DNA of 10,625 nucleotides, taken from contig CABSMX010000075.1 of the NCBI GenBank assembly GCA_902478945.1, positions 1 to 10,625 on the forward strand, in the 5' to 3' direction. Positions within the stretch are counted from its first letter, which is position 1. Each line of letters begins with the position of its first letter. This document shows, in pieces, positions 1-5,175 of this stretch. The DNA comes from an uncultured Collinsella sp. (lineage in GTDB: Bacteria > Actinomycetota > Coriobacteriia > Coriobacteriales > Coriobacteriaceae). The notes beneath the pieces are model-generated. The model saw only the letters and a list, made by a program, of their open reading frames with translations, had not been told where the DNA came from and ran no database searches. Both the position numbers and the translations under genes were made by a program.

Positions 1-129
1 GGCGTGACGGCCGGGGAGTTCATGGGCAGGCTCGAGGCCTACCTCGTATACTATCGTGAGGAGCGGATCAAGAAGTCCCTCGGGTGGCTCAGCCCGATGG
101 AGTACCGCAGGAAGCTTGGATACGCCTAG
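1..129 (+). CDS. IS3-family transposase (OrfB), C-terminal fragment
   Basis: Frame 1 is open from the first base to a TAG at 127-129 and gives 42 residues. They end in the hallmark of the IS3 OrfB integrase core C-terminus: a YYREERIKKSLGW stretch followed by LSPMEYRRKLGY, equivalent to the family's Y-N-x-x-R-x-H-x-x-L-G-x-x-S-P-x-x-Y. The catalytic DDE residues lie upstream of the window. In IS3 elements OrfB is normally made by programmed frameshift from OrfA, which cannot be seen here. The gene is cut by the contig edge, so whether the copy is intact is unknown. It is followed 77 nt later by yaaA in the same direction, so readthrough or an outward IS promoter could affect yaaA. Confidence 0.88.
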   Translation, partial: GVTAGEFMGRLEAYLVYYREERIKKSLGWLSPMEYRRKLGYA

Positions 130-159
130 GCGCGGTCCAAGAAATCGTCCGCACCCCCA
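1..159 (+). mobile_element. IS3-family insertion sequence, right (3') end only
   Basis: The stretch holds the last 42 codons of an IS3-type transposase and about 30 nt of non-coding end. The outer end is inferred to lie at the CCCCCA near 159, because IS3 elements end in TG...CA and because from about 158 onward the sequence matches another intergenic repeat of this window (1097-1123). The left end and the target duplication lie outside the window, so the exact border is not proven. The window begins inside the element, which fits a contig broken at a multicopy IS. Confidence 0.75.
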
Positions 160-163
160 AACA

Positions 164-184
164 GGAATTATTCCACCGCAACTT
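164..184 (+). repeat. Half of an intergenic palindrome next to the IS end
   Basis: GGAATTATTCCACCGCAACTT matches 20 of 21 bases of the right arm of the palindrome downstream of yaaA (1103-1123). The similarity extends left to about 158 (25 of 27), directly to the inferred IS border. The partner arm is missing on this side and would be expected beyond the IS. Confidence 0.7.
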
Positions 185-206
185 CCTTTTTGGCAGAGGA
201 GAGTCC

Positions 207-1016
207 ATGCTGCAGGTCATCATTTCGCCCGCCAAGCAAATGCGCGCGGCCCAAGATGCTTTTGAAGTCCTGGGCATTCCACCCTTTGTGCGCGAGACGG
301 CTCGCCTCCACCGCGCACTGCTAGATATCGAGCGGAATGAAGGCAGCGCCGGCCTGCAGGCGCTGTGGAACGTGAGCGACAGGCTGCTTACAACGTGCCT
401 GGATACGCTTCACGAATTTATGCCCGTCCTGAGCGATACCGACCTCGCAGATCCCGATATCGCGCGTCGAATCTCCCCTGCCGTCATGTCCTATCACGGC
501 ATCCAATACCAGAGCATGGCACCCGAGGTGATGGATTCCGCGCAGCTCGCATGGCTGCAAAACCATCTGTGGATCCTCTCGGGCCTTTACGGGTGCGTTC
601 GTCCCTTTCATGCCGTCGAACCGTATCGGCTGGAGATGGGCGCGAAGCTCGCCGTTGACGATACCCGAGACCTCTATGCGTTTTGGAGCGACAAGCTCGC
701 GCGAGCTATCGCCCCGGCAGGCTCAGACACCACGATCGTCAACCTCGCCAGCGTAGAATACGCCAAGGCCGTCCTGCCCCGCCTCACCACCGATGCCACG
801 GTCGTCACGTGTCTCTTTGGCGAAGGCATCCGCAACGGCAAGCCCATCCAACGCTCGACCGCTAGCAAAAAGGCACGCGGCTCCATGGTGCGCTGGATGG
901 CAGAAAACAAGCTCGAGGATGTAAGCGAACTTACCGCATTCGACATCGGCTATCGCCACGCCCCCGAGCTCTCATACCCAGGCACCCTCGTGTTCATCAA
1001 CGAACAGGTGCTCTAG
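207..1016 (+). CDS. yaaA: Peroxide stress protein YaaA (UPF0246/DUF328)
   Basis: The 269-residue protein matches YaaA along its length (E. coli about 258 aa): N-terminal VIISPAKQM, a central HLWILSGLYGCVRPF then EPYRLEMG, DLYAFWSDKL, VNLASVEYAKAV, and near the end KKARGSMVRWM and a closing LVFINE segment. YaaA is a cytosolic, DNA-binding protein; in E. coli it is induced by OxyR and lowers free intracellular iron during H2O2 stress, limiting Fenton damage. The frame is open from 84, but the start is placed at 207: AGAGGAG (194-200) lies six bases before this ATG and homology begins at MLQVIISPAK. Only about 47 bp of native DNA separate the start from the IS end, so the ancestral promoter may have been displaced. 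It converges with the minus gene at 1152, with a palindrome between. The function is firm at family level; no redox regulator site was recognised. Confidence 0.93.
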   Translation: MLQVIISPAKQMRAAQDAFEVLGIPPFVRETARLHRALLDIERNEGSAGLQALWNVSDRLLTTCLDTLHEFMPVLSDTDLADPDIARRISPAVMSYHGIQYQSMAPEVMDSAQLAWLQNHLWILSGLYGCVRPFHAVEPYRLEMGAKLAVDDTRDLYAFWSDKLARAIAPAGSDTTIVNLASVEYAKAVLPRLTTDATVVTCLFGEGIRNGKPIQRSTASKKARGSMVRWMAENKLEDVSELTAFDIGYRHAPELSYPGTLVFINEQVL

Positions 1017-1058
1017 AGCAGCCACCCAAAACTGACCGCTCAGCCTTCTCTATATAAC

Positions 1059-1120
1059 TTGCGGTGGAATAGTTCCTATTTGAGCCTTTTATCGCACAAA
1101 CGGGAACTATTCCACCGCAA
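1059..1120. repeat. Perfect 18-bp inverted repeat between convergent genes (likely bidirectional terminator)
   Basis: The arm TTGCGGTGGAATAGTTCC (1059-1076) is perfectly complementary to 1103-1120, with a 26-nt loop. It lies between the stops of yaaA (1016) and the convergent gene (1154). A short TTTT (1122-1125) follows on the plus side, so it could end transcription from yaaA. The same arm sequence recurs at 164-184 and its core CCACCGCAA at 4204-4212, so it belongs to a dispersed intergenic repeat family rather than being a one-off terminator. Confidence 0.8.
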
Positions 1121-1151
1121 CTTTTATGAATTTGCTGCCTAGGCGCGACAC

Positions 1152-1673
1152 CTATTCTGCTAGGCCATCGGCCTTAGCGATCTCGCTCGTCGAGCCATCT
1201 TGGTAGGTAACCTTAACGTGCTCAACCTCGGACACCGCAACACCCGTCGGAGGCTCCAGACGCCATTCCGTCAAGGCGATATCCATGGTCGTGGGCACAT
1301 CCCCTTGATCTTTGAGCTTCACCGTCAGCGTTTTGAGCGTCGCGTCAAACGTCACGCGTTCGATTTCTTCACCTGGAATGGACCCACCACTCAGCTGCAA
1401 CTGCACAAATTCATCGCGCAGGTACCAATAATCGCCCGGAACGGCGAGCGTATTGGCATTACCGCCAGTACTCCTCACCGTCATTATCGGCAGGCTATCG
1501 TCCGCCTCAAACGTCCAGGCAGCTCCCCCATGCCCGCCAAACGTCCAGATGCAACAGGCGACCGCCATCACGACAAGAATCGCAAAACCAATCGCGACCA
1601 GTCCATAATGGGCGCGGCTCTCCTCGGCCGACACGTCACACTGCGTCTCTCGATATTGATGCTTGTCTTCCAT
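1152..1673 (-). CDS. Hypothetical single-span membrane protein
   Basis: This 173-residue protein matches no family I can name. A hydrophilic N-terminus of about 22 residues precedes one strong membrane segment (about 24-45, GLVAIGFAILVVMAVACC). A 125-residue tail follows, rich in alternating polar and hydrophobic residues (TLKTLTVKLK, VEHVKVTY) and probably beta-structured outside the membrane. There is no lipobox, sortase motif or cleavable-signal features. Most of the tail's acidic residues lie in its last half, and no catalytic motif stands out. The start is supported by GGGAGG (minus strand, about 1681-1687) seven to eight bases upstream. It is transcribed divergently from the TPP riboswitch and thiC across about 70 bp holding an inverted repeat (1688-1715), but nothing links it to thiamine. 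Codon use is like that of its neighbours. That it is a gene is likely; its function is unknown. Confidence 0.72.
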   Translation of the reverse strand: MEDKHQYRETQCDVSAEESRAHYGLVAIGFAILVVMAVACCIWTFGGHGGAAWTFEADDSLPIMTVRSTGGNANTLAVPGDYWYLRDEFVQLQLSGGSIPGEEIERVTFDATLKTLTVKLKDQGDVPTTMDIALTEWRLEPPTGVAVSEVEHVKVTYQDGSTSEIAKADGLAE

Positions 1674-1687
1674 GTTCGCCTCCCTGC

Positions 1688-1715
1688 GGGTATGCTGATC
1701 GCGTCAATCATACCC
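1688..1715. promoter_or_regulatory. Operator-like inverted repeat in divergent promoter region
   Basis: GGGTATG (1688-1694) and its exact complement CATACCC (1709-1715) are 14 bp apart, so the arm centres are 21 bp apart, two helical turns. The site covers a TATGAT -10-like sequence for the minus gene (1712 down to 1707) and lies just upstream of the -10 proposed for thiC. This is what a dimeric repressor site looks like, but no regulator is known. Confidence 0.4.
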
Positions 1716-1723
1716 ATTCGAGC

Positions 1724-1729
1724 TATACT
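1724..1729 (+). promoter_or_regulatory. Candidate -10 box for thiC
   Basis: TATACT (5 of 6 to consensus) is placed so that transcription would start near 1736, about ten bases before the riboswitch aptamer. The -35 at normal spacing (GCGTCA, 1701-1706) is poor, so this is a position-based call. Confidence 0.4.
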
Positions 1730-1745
1730 TGAGCCCACCACATAA

Positions 1746-1840
1746 ACGGGGAGCTTGCAGGACAAGACGGCAGGCTGAGACTGGGCGCGCCCGCCCTGAC
1801 CCGCAAACCTGATATGGGTAATGCCAACGAAGGGAGCCGT
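1746..1840 (+). promoter_or_regulatory. TPP riboswitch (THI element) controlling thiC
   Basis: All the conserved blocks are present in order: ACGGGGAGC (1746-1754), the pyrimidine-sensing CTGAGA (1775-1780), a variable arm containing GGGCGCGCCC, then ACCTGAT...GGGTAATGCC (1807-1825), AACGAAGGGAG and a closing CCGT (1837-1840) that pairs with ACGG at 1746-1749. The aptamer binds thiamine pyrophosphate and turns off the downstream gene. The ribosome-binding site of thiC, AAGGGAG (1830-1836), is itself part of the aptamer's 3' strand and only four bases separate P1 from the ATG. No terminator hairpin fits in that space, so control is expected at translation start. Confidence 0.95.
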
Positions 1841-1844
1841 GCCA

Positions 1845-3179
1845 ATGAGCACACAGACCGAGCCCAAGCTCGTCACGCAAATCGACTTCGCCCGCGCCGG
1901 ACAGATCACGCCGCAGATGAAGGAAGTCGCCGAGCGCGAGCATCGCGACCCCGAGTACATCCGCGAGCGCGTGGCCGACGGCCGCATCGCCATTCCCGCC
2001 AACATCGTGCATATCAAAAAGGGCATGCGTGCCTTTGGTGTCGGCGAGGGCCTGTCCACCAAGGTCAACGTCAACCTTGGTATCTCGGGCGACAAGGCCG
2101 ATGCCGCCGAGGAATGGAAGAAGGTTAAGATCGCCGAGGACTACGGCGCCGACGCCATCATGGACCTCTCCAACTCGGGCAAGACGCGCCAGTTCCGCCA
2201 GCAGCTCATCGACGAGACGCCGCTTATGGTGGGCACCGTCCCCATGTATGACGCCATCGGCTACATGGAAAAGCCGCTGGTCAAGCTTACCAAGGACGAT
2301 CTGCTCGAGGTCGTGCGCGCGCATGCCGAGGACGGCGTGGACTTTATGACCATCCACTGCGGCATCAACAAGTCGGTCATCAAGACCTTTAAGGAGACCG
2401 GCCGCCTCATGAACATCGTCAGTCGCGGCGGCTCGCTGCTGTTTGGCTGGATGGAAGTCACCGGTAACGAGAACCCCTTCTACGAGTTCTACGACGAGGT
2501 GCTCGAGATCTGTCACGAATACGACGTGACGATCTCGCTCGGCGACTCCTGCCGCCCGGGCTGCCTCTACGACTCCAACGACGCGACCGAGACCGCCGAG
2601 ATGATCGAGCTGGGCAAGCTGTGCAAGCGCGCTTGGGCCGCCGGCGTCCAGGTCATGGTCGAGGGCCCGGGTCACATGGCGCTCGACGAGATCGCCGCCA
2701 ACATGAAACTGCAGAAGCGCCTGTGCCACAACGCCCCGTTCTATGTGCTCGGGCCGCTGGTGACCGATATCGGCGTGGGTTACGACCACATCACCGCTGC
2801 CATCGGCGGCGCCATCTCCGCCAGCTCCGGTGCCGACTTCCTGTGCTACGTGACGCCGGCCGAGCACCTGTGCCTGCCCAACGCCCAGGACGTGCTCGAT
2901 GGCCTCATGGCCACCAAGATCGCCGCACACGCCGCCGACATCGCCAAGAAGGTGCCGCACGCCCGCGACATGGATGACAAGATGGGCCAGGCACGCCGCA
3001 AGCTCGACTGGGACGCCATGTGGAAGTGCGCGCTTGACCCGGTCACCAGCAAGAAGCGCTACGAGGAATCCCCTGCCGCCACCGAGGGCACTTGCACCAT
3101 GTGTGGCAAGATGTGCGCCGTCCGCACCGTTAACAAGGTGTTCGAAGGCACGACGATCGACCTCGGCATGGAGGACTAA
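1845..3179 (+). CDS. thiC: Phosphomethylpyrimidine synthase ThiC
   Basis: ThiC is a cytosolic radical-SAM enzyme that converts 5-aminoimidazole ribotide to HMP-P, the pyrimidine half of thiamine. The 444-residue protein is of the short form found in many anaerobes (E. coli about 630), lacking the long N-terminal domain. Family landmarks are SRGGSLLFGWM, DSCRPGC, EGPGHM, YVLGPLVTDIGVGYDHITAAIGGA and CYVTPAEHLCLP. The C-terminal iron-sulfur ligands read C-TM-C-GKM-C (about residues 417, 420, 424), i.e. CX2CX3C, one residue shorter than the CX2CX4C usually quoted. The frame is open from an ATG at 1821, but that codon lies in the conserved riboswitch core. The ATG at 1845, eight bases after AGGGAG, is the start. 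thiD, the next pathway step, follows. Regulation is by the TPP riboswitch immediately upstream. Confidence 0.97.
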   Translation: MSTQTEPKLVTQIDFARAGQITPQMKEVAEREHRDPEYIRERVADGRIAIPANIVHIKKGMRAFGVGEGLSTKVNVNLGISGDKADAAEEWKKVKIAEDYGADAIMDLSNSGKTRQFRQQLIDETPLMVGTVPMYDAIGYMEKPLVKLTKDDLLEVVRAHAEDGVDFMTIHCGINKSVIKTFKETGRLMNIVSRGGSLLFGWMEVTGNENPFYEFYDEVLEICHEYDVTISLGDSCRPGCLYDSNDATETAEMIELGKLCKRAWAAGVQVMVEGPGHMALDEIAANMKLQKRLCHNAPFYVLGPLVTDIGVGYDHITAAIGGAISASSGADFLCYVTPAEHLCLPNAQDVLDGLMATKIAAHAADIAKKVPHARDMDDKMGQARRKLDWDAMWKCALDPVTSKKRYEESPAATEGTCTMCGKMCAVRTVNKVFEGTTIDLGMED

Positions 3180-3221
3180 CTCGTCACCGGAGCCACAAAC
3201 GGCCACAAGGTGTTCGTCAAT

Positions 3222-3237
3222 TGTTGACATGTGAACA
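3222..3237. promoter_or_regulatory. Imperfect 16-bp palindrome with embedded TTGACA
   Basis: TGTTGACATGTGAACA reads as TGTT-n-ACATGT-n-AACA, symmetric except for one base pair in each half, and holds a perfect -35 hexamer TTGACA (3224-3229). No good -10 lies 16-18 bp downstream, and the next candidate TAAAGA is 24 bp away. It could be an operator, or a weak promoter upstream of thiD, but this rests on symmetry only. Confidence 0.3.
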
Positions 3238-3270
3238 TTTGCTTGCGTTTGCGTAAAGATTGCACTACCC

Positions 3271-3306
3271 GCCCGGGATCGGCATACAGCCGGCCCGGGC
3301 AACTTT
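3271..3306 (+). terminator. Hairpin between thiC and thiD
   Basis: GCCCGGG (3271-3277) pairs with CCCGGGC (3294-3300), and within it CGGC (3280-3283) pairs with GCCG (3289-3292) around ATACA. The sequence continues AACTTT, only a short U run, so termination after thiC is likely to be partial. It lies 92 nt past the thiC stop. Confidence 0.55.
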
Positions 3307-3311
3307 ATAAT
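3306..3311 (+). promoter_or_regulatory. Candidate -10 box for thiD
   Basis: A perfect TATAAT follows the thiC/thiD hairpin and would place the transcript start about 40 nt before thiD. The -35 at 17 bp spacing is CATACA (three of six). If real, thiD has its own promoter without the TPP riboswitch in addition to any readthrough from thiC. Confidence 0.4.
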
Positions 3312-3356
3312 GCAGGCAGAAGACCCATTTGAATCCGACCGAACAAGGGAGCGAAC

Positions 3357-4187
3357 ATGGATCGTAGCAAGGTACCTGCCGTCCTGTCCATCGCAGGATC
3401 CGATTCCAGCGGCGGTGCCGGCATTCAGGCCGACATCAAGACCATCACGGCGCACCGCTTGTATGCCGAGACGGCCATCACGGCCATCACCGCACAGAAC
3501 ACCCTGGGCGTCACCGCCGTGCAGAACATCTCCCCGGATATTGTCGCGGCGCAGATCGATGCCGTTTTTGACGATATCCGCCCCAGTGCCGTCAAGATCG
3601 GCATGGTTTCCTCTGCCGAGATTATCGAGGTTATCGCCGACCGCCTGAGCGCCTGGGACGCACAAAATATCGTCGTCGACCCCGTCATGGTCGCCACCTC
3701 GGGCGCTCGACTCATTGCCGAGGATGCCGCTGAGGCGCTCACGCGTCGCCTGTTCCCGCTGGCGACCGTCATCACGCCCAATATTCCCGAGGCCATGGCG
3801 CTGCTCGACTACGAGGTCGATTCCGAGCGCACGCAGCAAAATGCCGCCATGCTCCTCACCCGCCGCTTTGGCTGCGCGTCCCTCGTTAAGGGCGGGCATT
3901 TTGTCAACGAGGCCAACGATGTGCTAGCAGAGCCCGCGCCGCTCGATGACGAGGGCAACCATCTGGGCGATCCGCTCACCACGTGGTTCCGTCACAAGCG
4001 TATCGACACCAATAACACGCACGGCACCGGCTGCACGCTCTCGTCCGCCATCGCCTGCGCGCTGGCCCAAGGCATGGATCTTGCCGATGCCATCAATGCC
4101 GGCAAGGCCTACCTAACGGGCGCTCTCGCCGCCGGCTTTGACATGGGCAAAGGCTCCGGCCCCGTCAATCACATGTGGCAGTATTAA
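3357..4187 (+). CDS. thiD: Hydroxymethylpyrimidine/phosphomethylpyrimidine kinase ThiD
   Basis: ThiD phosphorylates HMP and HMP-P with ATP, giving HMP-PP for coupling to the thiazole by ThiE; it is a cytosolic ribokinase-fold enzyme. The 276-residue protein is of family length (about 266). It begins with SIAGSDSSGGAGIQAD (residues 11-26), the substrate-binding GSD/SGGAGI block, continues with VKIGMV, VVDPVM and TPNIPEA, and ends with the anion-hole/ATP motif NNTHGTGCTLSSAI, where Cys226 matches the family's conserved catalytic-site Cys. The start has AAGGGAG five bases upstream. It is thiC's neighbour in the pathway and on the chromosome, although 177 nt with a hairpin and a TATAAT separate them, so co-transcription may be incomplete. 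No thiE or thiM is in the window. The insertion with DEGNHLGDPLT before HKRIDT is a mildly variable loop. Pyridoxal kinase is an alternative, but the thiC context favours ThiD. Confidence 0.95.
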   Translation: MDRSKVPAVLSIAGSDSSGGAGIQADIKTITAHRLYAETAITAITAQNTLGVTAVQNISPDIVAAQIDAVFDDIRPSAVKIGMVSSAEIIEVIADRLSAWDAQNIVVDPVMVATSGARLIAEDAAEALTRRLFPLATVITPNIPEAMALLDYEVDSERTQQNAAMLLTRRFGCASLVKGGHFVNEANDVLAEPAPLDDEGNHLGDPLTTWFRHKRIDTNNTHGTGCTLSSAIACALAQGMDLADAINAGKAYLTGALAAGFDMGKGSGPVNHMWQY

Positions 4188-4201
4188 GATTCGCAGCCCA
4201 A

Positions 4202-4238
4202 AACCACCGCAAAGGGGACAGGCACCTTTGCGGTGGTT
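4202..4238 (+). terminator. 14-bp perfect hairpin after thiD (CCACCGCAA repeat family)
   Basis: AACCACCGCAAAGG (4202-4215) is perfectly complementary to 4225-4238 around a 9-nt loop, 14 nt after the thiD stop. It lacks a U run, but it is positioned as a transcript end or 3' stabiliser. Its core CCACCGCAA is shared with the elements at 164-184 and 1059-1120, and a half copy, GCCGCCGCAAGGGGAAC, lies at 4401-4417. Confidence 0.6.
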
Positions 4239-4248
4239 CCCACAAACA

Positions 4249-4384
4249 TCTCGATCTGTAACAGTAACTCGGCAAAATCGACCCTAGACGTTACAGATCG
4301 AGACAAACGACCGATATCGACCTAAATAATCTCAATCTGTAACATCTAACCCGTTTTCGGCCTTACAGCTGTTACAGACCGAGA
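4249..4384. repeat. Two tandem copies of a TCTCGATCTGTAAC palindromic element
   Basis: Unit 1 has TCTCGATCTGTAAC (4249-4262) and its perfect complement at 4290-4303 around a 27-nt loop. Unit 2 has TCTCAATCTGTAAC (4330-4343) and GTTACAGACCGAGA (4371-4384), 12 of 14 paired, also around a 27-nt loop. Both units are followed by CAAAC and are 81 bp apart. The loops share little sequence. This fills most of the 252-nt space between the convergent thiD and the SGNH gene, where I see no coding potential. It is either a dispersed repeat element or a pair of structured RNAs. Confidence 0.75.
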
Positions 4385-4439
4385 CAAACCAACGAAACAA
4401 GCCGCCGCAAGGGGAACTTTTGTACTGCTTGGGGTCGCG

Positions 4440-5099
4440 CTACGCTCCGAGCATCTCTTTGAGCTTGGCCGCCACGGCGTGCCCCAAGCTCTCGTGGCTT
4501 TCGGGCATCATGTGCAGATAGTCGATATCGCCCGGCTCGGCAAAATCAGCGGCATTCAAAAAGTCGCAGCTAAACTGTTTGGCAGCATACGCATAGTATT
4601 CGGCAAAATGCTCCGAGGCCTCGACGGAGCGCTCGTCAAAGTCGGTCATGTACACATCGGCGATCTGCGGTTTAATCTTGATAGGCGCCATCAGCAGAAT
4701 ACGCGGGCAGGGCGCGGCTTCGGTCCAGGGAAACGCGCGGACGGTGCGAATCAGCGCCATGGCACCGTCAGCGATATCGGCAGCCCCCACGCTAAAGACC
4801 GTCTTGCAGTCGTTGGTGCCCAGCATAATCACGATCGCATCCAGCGGCTTATGAGTCTCGAGCAGCATCGGCAACGCGCGGATGCCGTTGAGATTGGTGT
4901 CCAGATGGCACATGTCGTCGCGCACCGTCGTGCGGCCGTTTAGGCCTTCCTCAATCACGTGCCATCCCTCGCCCAGGTCGCGCTGGGCCACGCCGCACCA
5001 ACGCACATCGTGCGCATAGCGCACCGCGGTGCCGTCGCGCATGCCCACCGGATCGTAGCCATAGGTATTGCTATCGCCAAAGCACAGAACGTTTTTCAT
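4440..5099 (-). CDS. SGNH/GDSL-family hydrolase (esterase-like)
   Basis: The 219-residue protein has the SGNH blocks in order. Block I is FGDSNTYG with nucleophile Ser10, followed by the Gly-loop EEGLNGRTT and block III LGTND (93-97, Asn96). Block V is DYLH with Asp193 and His196 before PESH, giving a complete Ser-Asp-His triad. No signal peptide or membrane segment is seen, so it should act in the cytosol. Such enzymes remove acyl or acetyl groups from lipids, sugars or small esters, and the substrate cannot be read from sequence. The minus frame is open far upstream (to 5558), but that part is the shadow of the PARG-like gene. The start at 5099 is fixed by AAGGAAGGG about six bases before ATG and by block I at residue 7. 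A terminator hairpin sits 19 nt upstream of the start, so expression depends on readthrough or on a promoter before the hairpin. Confidence 0.9.
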   Translation of the reverse strand: MKNVLCFGDSNTYGYDPVGMRDGTAVRYAHDVRWCGVAQRDLGEGWHVIEEGLNGRTTVRDDMCHLDTNLNGIRALPMLLETHKPLDAIVIMLGTNDCKTVFSVGAADIADGAMALIRTVRAFPWTEAAPCPRILLMAPIKIKPQIADVYMTDFDERSVEASEHFAEYYAYAAKQFSCDFLNAADFAEPGDIDYLHMMPESHESLGHAVAAKLKEMLGA

Positions 5100-5118
5100 C
5101 GTAAGCCCTTCCTTTAGT

Positions 5119-5148
5119 AAAAAACCGACGGGAGCAGCCCCCCGTCGG
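5119..5148 (-). terminator. Intrinsic terminator abutting the SGNH gene's ribosome-binding site
   Basis: Read on the minus strand, CCGACGGG (5148-5141) pairs perfectly with CCCGTCGG (5132-5125) around an 8-nt loop and runs into TTTTTT (5124-5119). It follows the PARG-like gene's stop by 27 nt, and its U run ends 19 nt before the SGNH start codon. Confidence 0.88.
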
Positions 5149-5175
5149 CTCGACCTATCTGTCGGCACGTACCGA

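Noticed and set aside
84..206. N-terminal extension of YaaA by 41 codons
   Set aside because: The extra codons overlap the IS transposase tail and the repeat arm, while SD and homology both place the start at 207.
1704..3899. 731-codon open frame on the minus strand across thiC and thiD
   Set aside because: It is antisense to two confident enzymes and to the TPP riboswitch. The composition (His, Gly, Asp, Val rich, no domain) is what C-ending codons give on the opposite strand.
4249..4384. CRISPR array
   Set aside because: There are only two units, each an inverted repeat rather than a direct repeat with spacers, and no cas gene is nearby.
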